A DNA stretch of 61,540 nucleotides from Luteibacter sp. GTDB lineage: Bacteria > Pseudomonadota > Gammaproteobacteria > Xanthomonadales > Rhodanobacteraceae. Under the pieces are notes generated by a model. That model was given only the letters and a program-made list of their open reading frames with translations. It was not told the DNA's origin and searched no databases. Shown here in pieces: positions 1 to 8,714 of this stretch (position 1 is its first letter; each line of letters opens with the position of its first letter). The stretch lies in assembly GCF_009912395.1 (NCBI RefSeq), contig NZ_WNDO01000032.1, positions 1 through 61,540 on the forward strand. The letters run 5' to 3'. The position numbers and the translations under genes are program-made.

Positions 1-292
1 GCGCGAGCACCGCGCCCTGTTGGAGCAATACGCTTTGATCGCCAGCATGAGTGCCAGAGGCAACTGCTACGACAACGCAGCAATGGAGAGTTGGAACCAC
101 AGTCTGAAGGTCGAGGCCATCCATGGTGAACACCTCGCCACACGGGAGCAGGCCAAGGCTCATGTGTTTGACTACATTGAGGTTGACTACAATCGGATCC
201 GGCTGCACTCGACCCTGGGCTACCTCAGCCCAGAGCAGTACGAGCTGGCCAATGTCGCTTAGATAGGTGTCCGTAAATCAGGGGCAAGATCA
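1..292 (+). mobile_element. IS3-family insertion sequence, right end (partial, cut by window edge)
   Basis: The first 292 bases hold the 3' part of an IS3-type transposase gene and the terminal sequence after it. The same 292 bases recur, reverse-complemented and without a mismatch I could see, at 61249-61540. The shared block stops at 292 with the dinucleotide CA, as expected of IS3-family ends (TG...CA); beyond it the two flanks differ, which fixes the element boundary. The rest of the element lies outside the window. No target duplication can be tested because only one side of each copy is visible. Confidence 0.85.
2..262 (+). CDS. IS3-family transposase OrfB, C-terminal part (5' end outside window)
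   Basis: The reading frame is open to the left edge of the window and ends at TAG 260-262, so this is a C-terminal fragment of about 86 residues. It contains the typical end of an IS3 OrfB integrase (rve) core: SARGNCYDNAAMES with the catalytic glutamate of the DDE triad, then the HVFDYIEVDYNRIRLHSTLGY block and a final SPEQYE. The first two catalytic aspartates would lie upstream, outside the window. A TTG at 20 in the same frame is only an apparent start. The protein catalyses transposition of its own element. Confidence 0.9.
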   Translation, partial: REHRALLEQYALIASMSARGNCYDNAAMESWNHSLKVEAIHGEHLATREQAKAHVFDYIEVDYNRIRLHSTLGYLSPEQYELANVA

Positions 293-397
293 GGGGCACC
301 ACCTTTGACACCATCGGGCACAGGCCGTGCGGCGGCGCTGTTCCGCGAACTGGCCTATCGCGCCGAACGCGCCAACTCGCTGAAAACGATGTCACCC
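293..397. other. Short unassigned stretch between IS end and dusB
   Basis: These 105 bases separate the IS end from the dusB stop codon. On the plus strand they read without a stop as a protein-like segment (GRAAALFRELAYRAERAN...), and the frame runs on into the antisense of dusB to 646, so it has no natural end here. It may be the tail of a gene cut by the insertion, or chance coding in GC-rich DNA. I recognise no family. Confidence 0.3.
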
Positions 398-1384
398 TTA
401 GGCCGCGAGCGACACGCCCGCGGCCAACGCGTCGAAGTACTCGCGCGTAAGGCGCAGCTGCGTATCGGCATCCTCGGCACGATTCACGACATGACGGAAC
501 GCCGCGTTCTCGGGACGGTCCTTCGCATACCAACCCAGGTGCTTGCGCGCGATGCGCACGCCCATGACCTCGCCGTAAAACGCGTAGAGGTGTTCGAGAT
601 GTCCGAGGAGGATGTCACGGACCTCGGTCGGCGTGGGCTCCGGTAGAAACCCGCCGGTTTTCAGGTGATGCGCGATCTCGCGGAAGATCCAGGGACGACC
701 CTGCGCACCGCGGCCGATCATCACCGCGTCGGCGCCGGTGACGGCGAGAACTTCCCGGGCCTTCGCCGGGGTGATGATGTCGCCGTTGGCGAGCACGGGG
801 ATCGAGACGCTCGCCTTCACGGCGGCGATGGTCGCGTATTCGGCATCGCCTTCGTACTTGTCGGCGCGCGTGCGGCCATGCACGGCGAGCGCGGCGATGC
901 CAGCGTCTTGCGCGATGCGCGCGATGGTCAGGGCGTTGCGATGATCGCGGTCCCAGCCGGTACGGATCTTCAGTGTCACCGGGATGTCCACCGCCGCGAC
1001 CACGGCGTGGAGGATGCGGCCCACCAGCGGCTCGTCCTGCAACAGCGCGGAGCCCGACCACACATTGCAGACCTTCTTGGCCGGGCAGCCCATGTTGATG
1101 TCGACGATCTGCGCGCCATTGTCGGCGTTGTAGCGCGCTGCCTCGGCGAGCATGCCGGGGTCGTAGCCGGCGATCTGTACGCTGATCGGCTCCGGCTCGC
1201 CGTCGTGGTCCATGCGGCGCAGCGACTTGCGCGTATTCCACAGGCGGGGATCGGCGGTGGTCATCTCGGACACAGCCAGGCCGGCCCCCATGCGCTTGCA
1301 CAGGAGACGGAAGGGCTTGTCGGTGACGCCGGCCATGGGGGCGAGCACCACGGCCGGGGCGATGGAATGGGGACCGATGAACAT
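398..1384 (-). CDS. dusB: tRNA-dihydrouridine synthase DusB
   Basis: The 328-residue FMN enzyme reduces specific uridines in the D-loop of tRNA to dihydrouridine with NADPH. The N-terminal VVLAPMAGVTDKPFR segment is the family hallmark that binds FMN. It is followed by the MGCP motif near residue 98, the catalytic cysteine at about 106 in KVCNVWSGSAL, the HGRTR motif near 180, and the phosphate-binding GADAVMIGRGAQGRPW stretch. The length is normal for DusB and both ends are intact. In many gammaproteobacteria dusB is followed by fis; here only 105 bases separate its stop from an IS end, so downstream neighbours may have been displaced. Confidence 0.93.
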   Translation of the reverse strand: MFIGPHSIAPAVVLAPMAGVTDKPFRLLCKRMGAGLAVSEMTTADPRLWNTRKSLRRMDHDGEPEPISVQIAGYDPGMLAEAARYNADNGAQIVDINMGCPAKKVCNVWSGSALLQDEPLVGRILHAVVAAVDIPVTLKIRTGWDRDHRNALTIARIAQDAGIAALAVHGRTRADKYEGDAEYATIAAVKASVSIPVLANGDIITPAKAREVLAVTGADAVMIGRGAQGRPWIFREIAHHLKTGGFLPEPTPTEVRDILLGHLEHLYAFYGEVMGVRIARKHLGWYAKDRPENAAFRHVVNRAEDADTQLRLTREYFDALAAGVSLAA

Positions 1385-1517
1385 GCGGGCATTTTACGCC
1401 AGCCGGGTCGCAAGATCCTTCGGACAGGCCCGGGCGGTGCGTTTCTGCCGGAAATTCCATCCAAGAGCGGCGCCCCCCGACTAGGCTAGGCTAAGCGACC
1501 CTTACGCGAGATAGCCC

Positions 1518-2159
1518 ATGTTCCGCCTGATCGCCGCCGCGACCACGATCGCGCTTTCCGCCTCTCTCGCCCATGCCGGGGAGGTCCGCGTCCAGGTCGT
1601 GGACGTGGACGGCCACCCGGTGGCCGATGCCGTCGTGAGCCTCAGTCCGGTCGACAAGGCGCCGCGGGCTGTCCATGCCGTCACCCGAAACGTGGATCAG
1701 AAGGCACAGACCTTCATTCCCTACGTCACGGCGCTGCACCCCGGCGACAGCGTCGTGTTCCGCAATAGCGACGATATCGACCACCAGGTCTACTCGGTGT
1801 CCGACATCGCCCGTTTCGAATTCGTGCTGGACACGGGTGAATCGTCCAAACCACTCAAAGTGGACAAGACGGGCGTTGCCGCGGTCGGCTGCAATATCCA
1901 CGACCGCATGCTGACCTACCTATACGTGACCAAGGATCCCGACGTGGTGGTGACCGACGCGAAGGGCGAAGCCCGCATGGAAGGCGTACCCGCCGGCCAC
2001 TACACGGCGCACGCCTGGCATCCGCAGTTGCGCCCGGCGATCACCCTGCCGATCCAGGATGTGATGGTCGGGGCCGATGGCGGTTCCGTGCGCTTCATCG
2101 TCGCGCCCTTGCTGCCCGACCCCCGCACCGCGATGGACCACATGTCCATGGGGTCCTGA
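1518..2159 (+). CDS. Periplasmic cupredoxin-like protein (amicyanin-type copper site)
   Basis: The 213-residue protein starts with a Sec signal peptide ending at about ALA-20 (SLAHA). It then has a beta-rich cupredoxin domain of the sort annotated as methylamine utilization protein. The type I copper ligands are present: His89 in DDIDHQ, then Cys125, His128 and Met131 in GCNIHDRM. The C-x2-H-x2-M spacing is that of amicyanin rather than plastocyanin. It probably binds copper in the periplasm and carries electrons or senses redox state. No methylamine dehydrogenase genes are nearby. It ends seven bases before a membrane GGDEF-EAL gene, so the two are very likely co-transcribed and may form one sensing unit. 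Confidence 0.8.
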   Translation: MFRLIAAATTIALSASLAHAGEVRVQVVDVDGHPVADAVVSLSPVDKAPRAVHAVTRNVDQKAQTFIPYVTALHPGDSVVFRNSDDIDHQVYSVSDIARFEFVLDTGESSKPLKVDKTGVAAVGCNIHDRMLTYLYVTKDPDVVVTDAKGEARMEGVPAGHYTAHAWHPQLRPAITLPIQDVMVGADGGSVRFIVAPLLPDPRTAMDHMSMGS

Positions 2160-2166
2160 GCCCTCC

Positions 2167-4503
2167 ATGCGGCTACCGGGTTTCCGCACGCGCCTGGCGA
2201 TGTTCTTCGTCGCCACGCTGATCGTCGTCCAGGGCCTGACCGCCGGTCTGGCCTACGAGGTCGCGCGCCGGCACCTGCTGGCCGAGGGCGGCAGGCAGCT
2301 CACCGCCAATGCGGACGCCTTCGTGGCGCAGATGAACGACCTGTCCGAGCGCGTGGCCTCCGGCGTGCAGATCATGTCGCTGGACTATGCGCTGCGCTCG
2401 GCGATCGGCACGCGGGACCGCGGCACGATCCTCTCGGTACTTCGTAACCACGGCCATCGCGTCGGCGCCGCCCGGATGCAGCTGATCGGGCTGGACGGCC
2501 TGGTGCAGATGGACTCCACCACCACCGCCGGCGACGGCAAGCCGTTCGCCTTCCCCGAATTGGTCGCCAGCGCCTACGACGGTCATGCGGCGTCGGTCGC
2601 GACAGTCGGTGGCAAGGCCTACTGGGTCGTGGTGGTGCCGATCTACGCCCCCCAGCCGGTCGGCCTGGTGGCGGCAAGCATTCCGCTCGACGACGCCCTC
2701 GTGGCGCATATGCAGCAACTGTCGGCGCTGCCGCGCGACGTCGAATTGGTCGCCCGTGACGACGACGGCGCGTACAAGGCGATTGCGCATGGCGATTCGC
2801 GCCCGGAACTCACCGCGAGTTTCGTCGAGCGCGGCGAAGACCTGCCGCGCCATCCCACCGTGACGCGGATGGGCGGCCGTGAGTACCTCGCGCTGGCGCA
2901 GGCCCTGCGGCAACCCACGGCCAGCGGCTCGGTGCTGGCGGTGATGGGATACTCGCTCGACGACGCGATGCGGCCCTACAAGGCGATCTGGAGTGCGTGG
3001 TTGGGCCTGCTGGCGTTGGGACTGGTCAGCGGCCTGATCGCGTCCTGGCTCGTGGCGCGTGGTGTATCACGTCCGCTCGAAGCCCTGGCCGAAGCGGCCC
3101 GGCGCATCGCTGGCGGCGATTACCAGGGCACACCTTCCATTCGGCGGCGCGACGAAATTGGCGACCTGGCGCAGGCGTTTCGGACCATGGGCGATGCCGT
3201 CCACGAGCGCGAGCGCCGCATCCGCCATCAGGCGATGCACGACCCCGTCACCGGTCTGCCCAACCGCGCGGCGGCCGAAACGGCAATCGACGCGGACCTT
3301 GCGCAGGCTCCCCTGCGTGGCGGCGCGTTGCTGGTCGTCGGCGTGAACCGCCTGCCGGATATCGTGAAGACACTGGGCCACGCTATCGCGGATCGCCTCA
3401 TGGCCGATGCCGGCCAGCGCGTGCGTTCGGTGGCGGGCGAGGCGATGGTGGCGCGCGTCACCGATACCCAGTTCGCGGTCTGGTTGTGCGGTGGCGACAG
3501 CACGGGTGCCGTGGGCGTCGCGCGCCGCGTCGTGAAGGTGCTGGGCGAGCCGTACCAGGAAGCCCAGGTTTCGATGGATATCGGCCCGGCGGTCGGGATC
3601 GCGCTCGCTCCGGATCATGGCGAGCATGCCTCAGCCCTGTTGCGCCGCGCGGAGGTCGCCGAATTCGCCGCGATCGGCTCGAACGCCGGCGTGGACATCT
3701 ACGATCCGTGCACCGATCCGCATCGTCCCGAGCGCCTTTCGCTGATGAGCGACCTGCGCGACGCCATCGACGATGACGCGCTGGAACTGTGGTTCCAGCC
3801 GAAGCGGAACCTGCTCGATGGCCGCATCGACGCCGCCGAGGCCCTCGTCCGCTGGCATCGTCCCGGTCACGGCATGGTGCCGCCCGACCAGTTCATCGGC
3901 GTCGCCGAGGAAACCGGCAACGTCCGCCGGGTGACCCGCTGGGTGCTGGCGCGCGGCATCGCCCAGGCCGCGCAACTGCACCGCGAAGGGCGCGAGATGA
4001 AGGTATGGCTGAACCTCTCCGCCCACGACATCGGTGACACCGGCCTGCCCGAGCGCGTGGCCGAGTTGCTGGCACGTCACGAACTGCCGCCTTCGGCGAT
4101 CGCCCTGGAAGTGACCGAAAGCGCGGTGATCGGCGAACCCGAGGTGGCGCTCGACGTGCTGCGTCGCTTCGCGGACATGGGCATCGACGTGGTGATCGAC
4201 GATTTCGGCATCGGCCAGACCTCGTTCGCCTACCTTCGCCGCCTGCCGGTGACCGAACTCAAGATCGACCGCATGTTCGTCCGCCAGCTCGGCCAGGACG
4301 TCACCGACCGCACCATCGTCCGCGCCCTGGTCGAACTGGGCCACCGCTTGGGCTTCCGGGTAACGGCCGAAGGCGTGGAGGACGAGGGCAGCCTCGACTA
4401 CCTCGCTGACGTCGGCTGCGACCACGCCCAGGGCTATTTCATCGGCCGCCCCATGCCGTTCCGCGACCTTTGCAGCTTCTACGATGCGCAGACCGTGGCG
4501 TAA
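2167..4503 (+). CDS. Membrane c-di-GMP phosphodiesterase (sensor-HAMP-degenerate GGDEF-EAL)
   Basis: A 778-residue inner-membrane protein. TM1 is at about 13-30, a periplasmic sensor region runs to about 270, TM2 is at about 275-297, and HAMP follows. A GGDEF domain at about 350-520 has lost its active-site motif (VTDTQFAV where GGDEF should be), and an EAL domain fills the C-terminus. The EAL domain keeps EALVRW near 558, the asparagine of NLS, the glutamate of EVTES, DDFG near 678, KIDR and the late AEGVED glutamate, so it should hydrolyse c-di-GMP while the GGDEF is regulatory at most. The frame is open upstream to 2077, but ATG 2167, just before MRLPGFRTRL and TM1, avoids overlap with the cupredoxin gene. 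The periplasmic part could read the cupredoxin; that is inference. Confidence 0.88.
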   Translation: MRLPGFRTRLAMFFVATLIVVQGLTAGLAYEVARRHLLAEGGRQLTANADAFVAQMNDLSERVASGVQIMSLDYALRSAIGTRDRGTILSVLRNHGHRVGAARMQLIGLDGLVQMDSTTTAGDGKPFAFPELVASAYDGHAASVATVGGKAYWVVVVPIYAPQPVGLVAASIPLDDALVAHMQQLSALPRDVELVARDDDGAYKAIAHGDSRPELTASFVERGEDLPRHPTVTRMGGREYLALAQALRQPTASGSVLAVMGYSLDDAMRPYKAIWSAWLGLLALGLVSGLIASWLVARGVSRPLEALAEAARRIAGGDYQGTPSIRRRDEIGDLAQAFRTMGDAVHERERRIRHQAMHDPVTGLPNRAAAETAIDADLAQAPLRGGALLVVGVNRLPDIVKTLGHAIADRLMADAGQRVRSVAGEAMVARVTDTQFAVWLCGGDSTGAVGVARRVVKVLGEPYQEAQVSMDIGPAVGIALAPDHGEHASALLRRAEVAEFAAIGSNAGVDIYDPCTDPHRPERLSLMSDLRDAIDDDALELWFQPKRNLLDGRIDAAEALVRWHRPGHGMVPPDQFIGVAEETGNVRRVTRWVLARGIAQAAQLHREGREMKVWLNLSAHDIGDTGLPERVAELLARHELPPSAIALEVTESAVIGEPEVALDVLRRFADMGIDVVIDDFGIGQTSFAYLRRLPVTELKIDRMFVRQLGQDVTDRTIVRALVELGHRLGFRVTAEGVEDEGSLDYLADVGCDHAQGYFIGRPMPFRDLCSFYDAQTVA

Positions 4504-4555
4504 ACCCGATCGCGGCGTACGATGTACGGCATCGTCGAACGGGTCGGGGGATCGG

Positions 4556-5710
4556 GTGGATCAGGACGTCTGGGAACGGAAATACCATCTCGCACTGGAA
4601 CGGATGGAGCGTGACGAACACGATTTCCGCCAGGTCGAGGAAAACCTGCGCCGGCTCGCGCTGCGTCTCGCGCTGCTCGCCCGTGGTCAGAGTACCGATG
4701 CCGACGCCTTGCTCGACCGTCTCACGTCCAGCCTTCACGCCGCATCCTCGGGCGAATCGCTCGATCCCCTGCTGGACGATCTCAGCGCCGTGGTCGCGGC
4801 CCTGGACGTGCCGCGTGGCGCCGACGATCCCGATAGCGTCGCGGCTCTGCGCGAGGACATCGCGCGTCTCCAGGACCTTCTGGCCGAAGTCGGGACGCGC
4901 CTGGGCGACGTGACCCGCTTCCTCGCCGGTGGCATGCGCGAGGCGGAGGAGGGCGAAGACCAGACACGCTCGCTCGACGCCCGCGTGCACGTGGAGATGA
5001 AGCTGCTGGAAGAACAGGTGGCGGCGGCCACCGACTTGTCGGGCCTGCGTGCGCAGGTCAGCGAGCGGCTGTCGATGATCGACGTGCATTTCCGCGAGCA
5101 CCGCGAGCGTGAGGACGCACGACTGGCGGCCTATCGCGACGGCGCGCGACGCATGCGTCATCGCGTCGAAGAGCTGGAAACGCAGGCCACCACCCTGCAG
5201 GACTCGTTGCGTCGCGAGCACGAACGTGCCCTGACCGATCCGCTCACGGAGTTGCCGAACCGGCTGGCCTGGGAACGTCGCATGGAGGATGTCGAAAGCG
5301 ACGTGCGCGCTGGTGGCATGGCCTGCCTTGCCGCCTTCGATATCGATCACTTCAAGGCGATCAACGATACCTATGGCCACGCGGCGGGCGACGCCGTGCT
5401 GCGTATCGTGGGGCGGACTCTGGCCCAGATTCTCGGCGACGACACCTTCGTAGCCCGTTACGGTGGCGAGGAATTCGTCGTGGTGTTCGTGGGCCGTGAT
5501 ACCGATGCTGCGCTGGCGTCCTCCGTGGCCCTGTGCGCGGCGGTGGCGAAGCTGGCTTTCCACGCTGGCGGCAAGCCGGTGACCGTGACGATGTCGGGCG
5601 GTATCACGCGATTCGACGCACGCGATACCGCCATCACCGCTTTCGAACGGTCCGATCGCGCCCTTTACGCGGCCAAGCGCGCGGGACGCGATCGCTGCCT
5701 GGTGGGCTGA
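4556..5710 (+). CDS. Cytoplasmic diguanylate cyclase with long helical N-terminus
   Basis: About 384 residues from GTG 4556, which follows a purine-rich GGGGG ribosome site; upstream in-frame starts would place it inside the preceding stop region. The first ~220 residues are charged and heptad-like, predicted coiled coil, with no membrane segment. The C-terminal GGDEF domain has FDIDHFK metal ligands and an intact GGEEF at 303-307, so it should make c-di-GMP. The product-inhibition RxxD motif is absent at the expected place upstream of GGEEF, suggesting weak feedback control. It lies 52 bases after the phosphodiesterase gene in the same direction, giving a synthesis/degradation pair. Confidence 0.88.
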   Translation: MDQDVWERKYHLALERMERDEHDFRQVEENLRRLALRLALLARGQSTDADALLDRLTSSLHAASSGESLDPLLDDLSAVVAALDVPRGADDPDSVAALREDIARLQDLLAEVGTRLGDVTRFLAGGMREAEEGEDQTRSLDARVHVEMKLLEEQVAAATDLSGLRAQVSERLSMIDVHFREHREREDARLAAYRDGARRMRHRVEELETQATTLQDSLRREHERALTDPLTELPNRLAWERRMEDVESDVRAGGMACLAAFDIDHFKAINDTYGHAAGDAVLRIVGRTLAQILGDDTFVARYGGEEFVVVFVGRDTDAALASSVALCAAVAKLAFHAGGKPVTVTMSGGITRFDARDTAITAFERSDRALYAAKRAGRDRCLVG

Positions 5711-5716
5711 TCGGGG

Positions 5717-5971
5717 TCAGTCGCGACGGGCGAGCAGCAACCCAACGAGGATGCCGACGCCGAAACCACCCAGGATGGCGCCGAGCGGACGCTCGGCGAC
5801 GGCCTCGCGGACGGTTTCCACCGCTTCGCCGGCCTTGGCCTGCACGCGGCCGGCGGTTTCGCGCACCGCGCCTTCGGCCTCGAGGTCGTGATCGCCCGTG
5901 AGGGCGCCGGCGGCACGCTGCACACGGCCACCGATGGTATTGGCGGCACCGCGGATCTGGTCTTCGTTCAT
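5717..5971 (-). CDS. CsbD-like stress protein with C-terminal membrane/glycine zipper segment
   Basis: An 84-residue protein starting at MNEDQIRGAANTIGG, preceded by a strong GGAGAGG ribosome site. The N-terminal 55 residues are a CsbD-type amphipathic repeat (GxxxxxAGxxTGD...). The end, LGAILGGFGVGILVGLLLARRD, is one glycine-rich membrane helix like those of the DUF883/ElaB group that anchor to membrane or ribosomes. Such proteins accumulate in stationary phase or general stress; the exact role is unknown. A longer frame reaches 6028 but lacks a ribosome site. The gene converges on the diguanylate cyclase with only six bases between stops. Confidence 0.8.
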   Translation of the reverse strand: MNEDQIRGAANTIGGRVQRAAGALTGDHDLEAEGAVRETAGRVQAKAGEAVETVREAVAERPLGAILGGFGVGILVGLLLARRD

Positions 5972-6113
5972 GGTCCTCTCCTCGCTGGGTTGACGATCGG
6001 CAGACGTTGCCGGGAAGGGGGTGCACATTCCGTCAAGCCGACGCGTTCACCGTGTCCATGCGGCGACGCGTCATAATGGGCTCTTCGTTCGCCACAGGGG
6101 TGCTACCCGACCC

Positions 6114-8711
6114 ATGGAAGCCACGACTCACCCGACGCCGCTCGGCGCCGCCGCGCAGCCTGAAGCCACCGTGGAACGGGGCGAGGCGCGCTTTACCGTG
6201 CTGTCCCCACGCCTGATCCGCCTGGAGTGGAGCGCGGACCGCCAGTTCCGTGACGGCCGCACGCAGGTGGTCGTCCACCGCGCGGTCGACGTACCGCCGT
6301 TCACGCTCAGCGAGGACGACACGGCGCTGGAGATCGACACCGGCACGCTGCGTCTTCGTTACGAGAAGGGCCCAGGCCGCTTCACGGCCGGCAATCTCGC
6401 GATCCTGGTCCGCCGTCCTTCGGGCGATGCCACCTGGCATCCGGGCGACACCCAGGGCGACAACCTTGGCGGTACCTATCGCACCCTCGACCGCTACGAC
6501 GGCGACACCTGGCAGGACGGCAGCAAGCTGCCGCTGGAAGAGGGGCTCATCGCGCGCGATGGCTGGCACGTCGTGGACGACACCGCCGGCTTCGGTATCG
6601 ACGACGAGGGCTGGGTGGTGGATCCACCGCGCGGCGAGCGCCAGGACTTGTATTTCTTCGGTTACGGGCACGACTACCGCGCCGCCCTGGCCGACTTTGC
6701 CGCCATCGCGGGTCCGCAGCCGATGCCGCCGCGCTTCGTCTTCGGTTACTGGTGGTCACGTTACTGGAACTACTCCGACGAGGAACTGCGCATCCTCGGT
6801 GCCCGCTTCGAGAAAGAGCGCATCCCGCTCGACGTGCTGGTGCTGGACATGGACTGGCACACCACCCCGGGCCTCTCGTTGCGGCCCGGGCACGAACATC
6901 GCGACGTGTTCGGCGAACAATCCGGCTGGACCGGCTACACGTTCAATCGCAGCCTGTTTCCCGATCCGGCCGCGTTCATGCGCTGGGCGCGTGGAGAGAA
7001 GCTGCGCATTACCCTGAACCTGCATCCCGCGTCGGGCGTCATGCCCCACGAAGAGAAATACGAGGCGATGGGCAAGGCGCTGTCGTGGGACACCTCCACG
7101 CGCGAACCCATTCCCTTCGAAGGCGCGTCGCAGCCGTACATGCGCGCGCTGTTTGACACCATTCTGCACCCGCTGGAACGGCAGGGCGTGGATTTCTGGT
7201 GGCTGGACTGGCAGCAGTGGCCGGAGTCGAAGGCCTTTCCCGGCCTGTCCAACACCTGGTGGCTGAACCATGTGTTCTTCACCGAGATGCAGCGCGATGG
7301 CGACCGGCGTGGCCTGATCTACCATCGCTGGGGCGGGCTCGGTAACCATCGCTACCCGATCGGATTCTCCGGCGACAGCGTGATCTCCTGGACATCGCTG
7401 GCGTTCCAGCCGCATTTCACGGCGATGGCGTCGAACGTGCTTTACGGCTACTGGAGCCACGACATCGGCGGCCACACCTTCCACAAGCAGATTCCACGAC
7501 CGGAGCGGCACCTCGATCCCGAGTTGTACGCGCGCTGGATGCAGTTGGGCGTGTTCAGCCCCGTCTTGCGCACGCATTCGGCGAAGGAAGCCAGTCTGCA
7601 CAAGGAATCCTGGCATTTCGGGCCGCCGTACGGCGACGCGATCTTCGCGGCGATCCGCCTGCGCTACCAGCTGGCGCCCTACATCTACGGCGCCGCCCGC
7701 GCGGCGTACGACACGGGTACCTCCATCGTCCGGCCGATGTACTACCACTGGCCGGAGCATGAGGAAGCCTACGGGCATCCGTCGCAGTACATGTTCGGCG
7801 ACGACATCCTCGTCGCACCGGTCACGCTGCCGGTGGGCGACGATGGTACGGCGGCTTTCGCCGTCTGGTTGCCCCCGGGGCTCTGGTATAGCCGTGACGG
7901 CGCGGAAGCCTACGAGGGCGGCCAGGTGCTGGAGCGTAACTATGCGCTGGAGGAAATGCCGATCTTCGTGCGCCCCGGTAGCGTGGTGCCGCTGTATCCC
8001 GAAGGCCTGCGCGATCTGGCGAGCGTGCCGGCGTCGCTGATCCTTCAGGTGTTCCCCGGCGACGAGGGCCATGCGTCGCTCTACGACGACGATGGCGCGA
8101 CGCAAGGTTACCAGCGTGGCGAGTTCGCCCGTACCACCGTGCGCAGCCGCCGTGGTGATCGTGCGCATCGCGTGCATATCGATGCGATGGACGGGCATTA
8201 CCCGGGACGACCGACGACGCGTTCGTACGTGGTGGAACTTCTGGATGCCGGTATCCCGGAGAGTGTCGAGGTGAATGGCCGTGCACTTCCGTACAGCGCG
8301 ACCGCCGCCCCCGGCACGTGGCTGTTCGACACGGCGTCGCTATGCATCCGCATCGACCTGGGCGAGGCATCCGTCGACATGGCGCACGATGTCGTCGCGC
8401 GTTTTGCACCCGAGCACGCCTTGCCGCGCGGGTTGCTGCATCGCATGCGGCGTGCTGCGCATGCGGTGAGTTATCTCAAGCAGGTGTGGGGCGATATCTC
8501 CGCGCTGCCCGATGACGTGGACCTGGCCGGGCAGGCGGCGCGTGTGCTCGCCTACGCGGTGGAGGAGGGCGACGACGAGGGCCGGGCAGAGCGGTTCACC
8601 CAGGGCGTGCGGGCCTTCGAGGCACGTTTCCTTGCCTTGCCCAACAGCGTGGACGCGACGCCGATCGACGACGCGTTCAAGCGCACCTTCGCCGACCTGC
8701 TGGGACGTTAA
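6114..8711 (+). CDS. GH31-family alpha-glycosidase with unusual nucleophile motif
   Basis: An 865-residue protein with the GH31 plan: N-terminal beta-sandwich (galactose-mutarotase-like), a TIM barrel from about residue 205, then C-terminal beta domains and an extra helical tail of about 130 residues. LDVLVLDMDWH, WSHDIGGH and FWWLDWQQW are GH31 barrel strands. The likely nucleophile is Asp365 in WLDWQQ, where most GH31 enzymes have DxNE, and the acid/base is probably Asp421 in FSGDS. No signal peptide is evident, so it is probably cytoplasmic and acts on an alpha-linked gluco- or related oligosaccharide. ATG 6114 is preferred over the longer frame from 6021, which would begin in the divergent promoter region. 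Three bases separate it from the ABC transporter operon. Confidence 0.82.
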   Translation: MEATTHPTPLGAAAQPEATVERGEARFTVLSPRLIRLEWSADRQFRDGRTQVVVHRAVDVPPFTLSEDDTALEIDTGTLRLRYEKGPGRFTAGNLAILVRRPSGDATWHPGDTQGDNLGGTYRTLDRYDGDTWQDGSKLPLEEGLIARDGWHVVDDTAGFGIDDEGWVVDPPRGERQDLYFFGYGHDYRAALADFAAIAGPQPMPPRFVFGYWWSRYWNYSDEELRILGARFEKERIPLDVLVLDMDWHTTPGLSLRPGHEHRDVFGEQSGWTGYTFNRSLFPDPAAFMRWARGEKLRITLNLHPASGVMPHEEKYEAMGKALSWDTSTREPIPFEGASQPYMRALFDTILHPLERQGVDFWWLDWQQWPESKAFPGLSNTWWLNHVFFTEMQRDGDRRGLIYHRWGGLGNHRYPIGFSGDSVISWTSLAFQPHFTAMASNVLYGYWSHDIGGHTFHKQIPRPERHLDPELYARWMQLGVFSPVLRTHSAKEASLHKESWHFGPPYGDAIFAAIRLRYQLAPYIYGAARAAYDTGTSIVRPMYYHWPEHEEAYGHPSQYMFGDDILVAPVTLPVGDDGTAAFAVWLPPGLWYSRDGAEAYEGGQVLERNYALEEMPIFVRPGSVVPLYPEGLRDLASVPASLILQVFPGDEGHASLYDDDGATQGYQRGEFARTTVRSRRGDRAHRVHIDAMDGHYPGRPTTRSYVVELLDAGIPESVEVNGRALPYSATAAPGTWLFDTASLCIRIDLGEASVDMAHDVVARFAPEHALPRGLLHRMRRAAHAVSYLKQVWGDISALPDDVDLAGQAARVLAYAVEEGDDEGRAERFTQGVRAFEARFLALPNSVDATPIDDAFKRTFADLLGR

Positions 8712-8714
8712 GCA

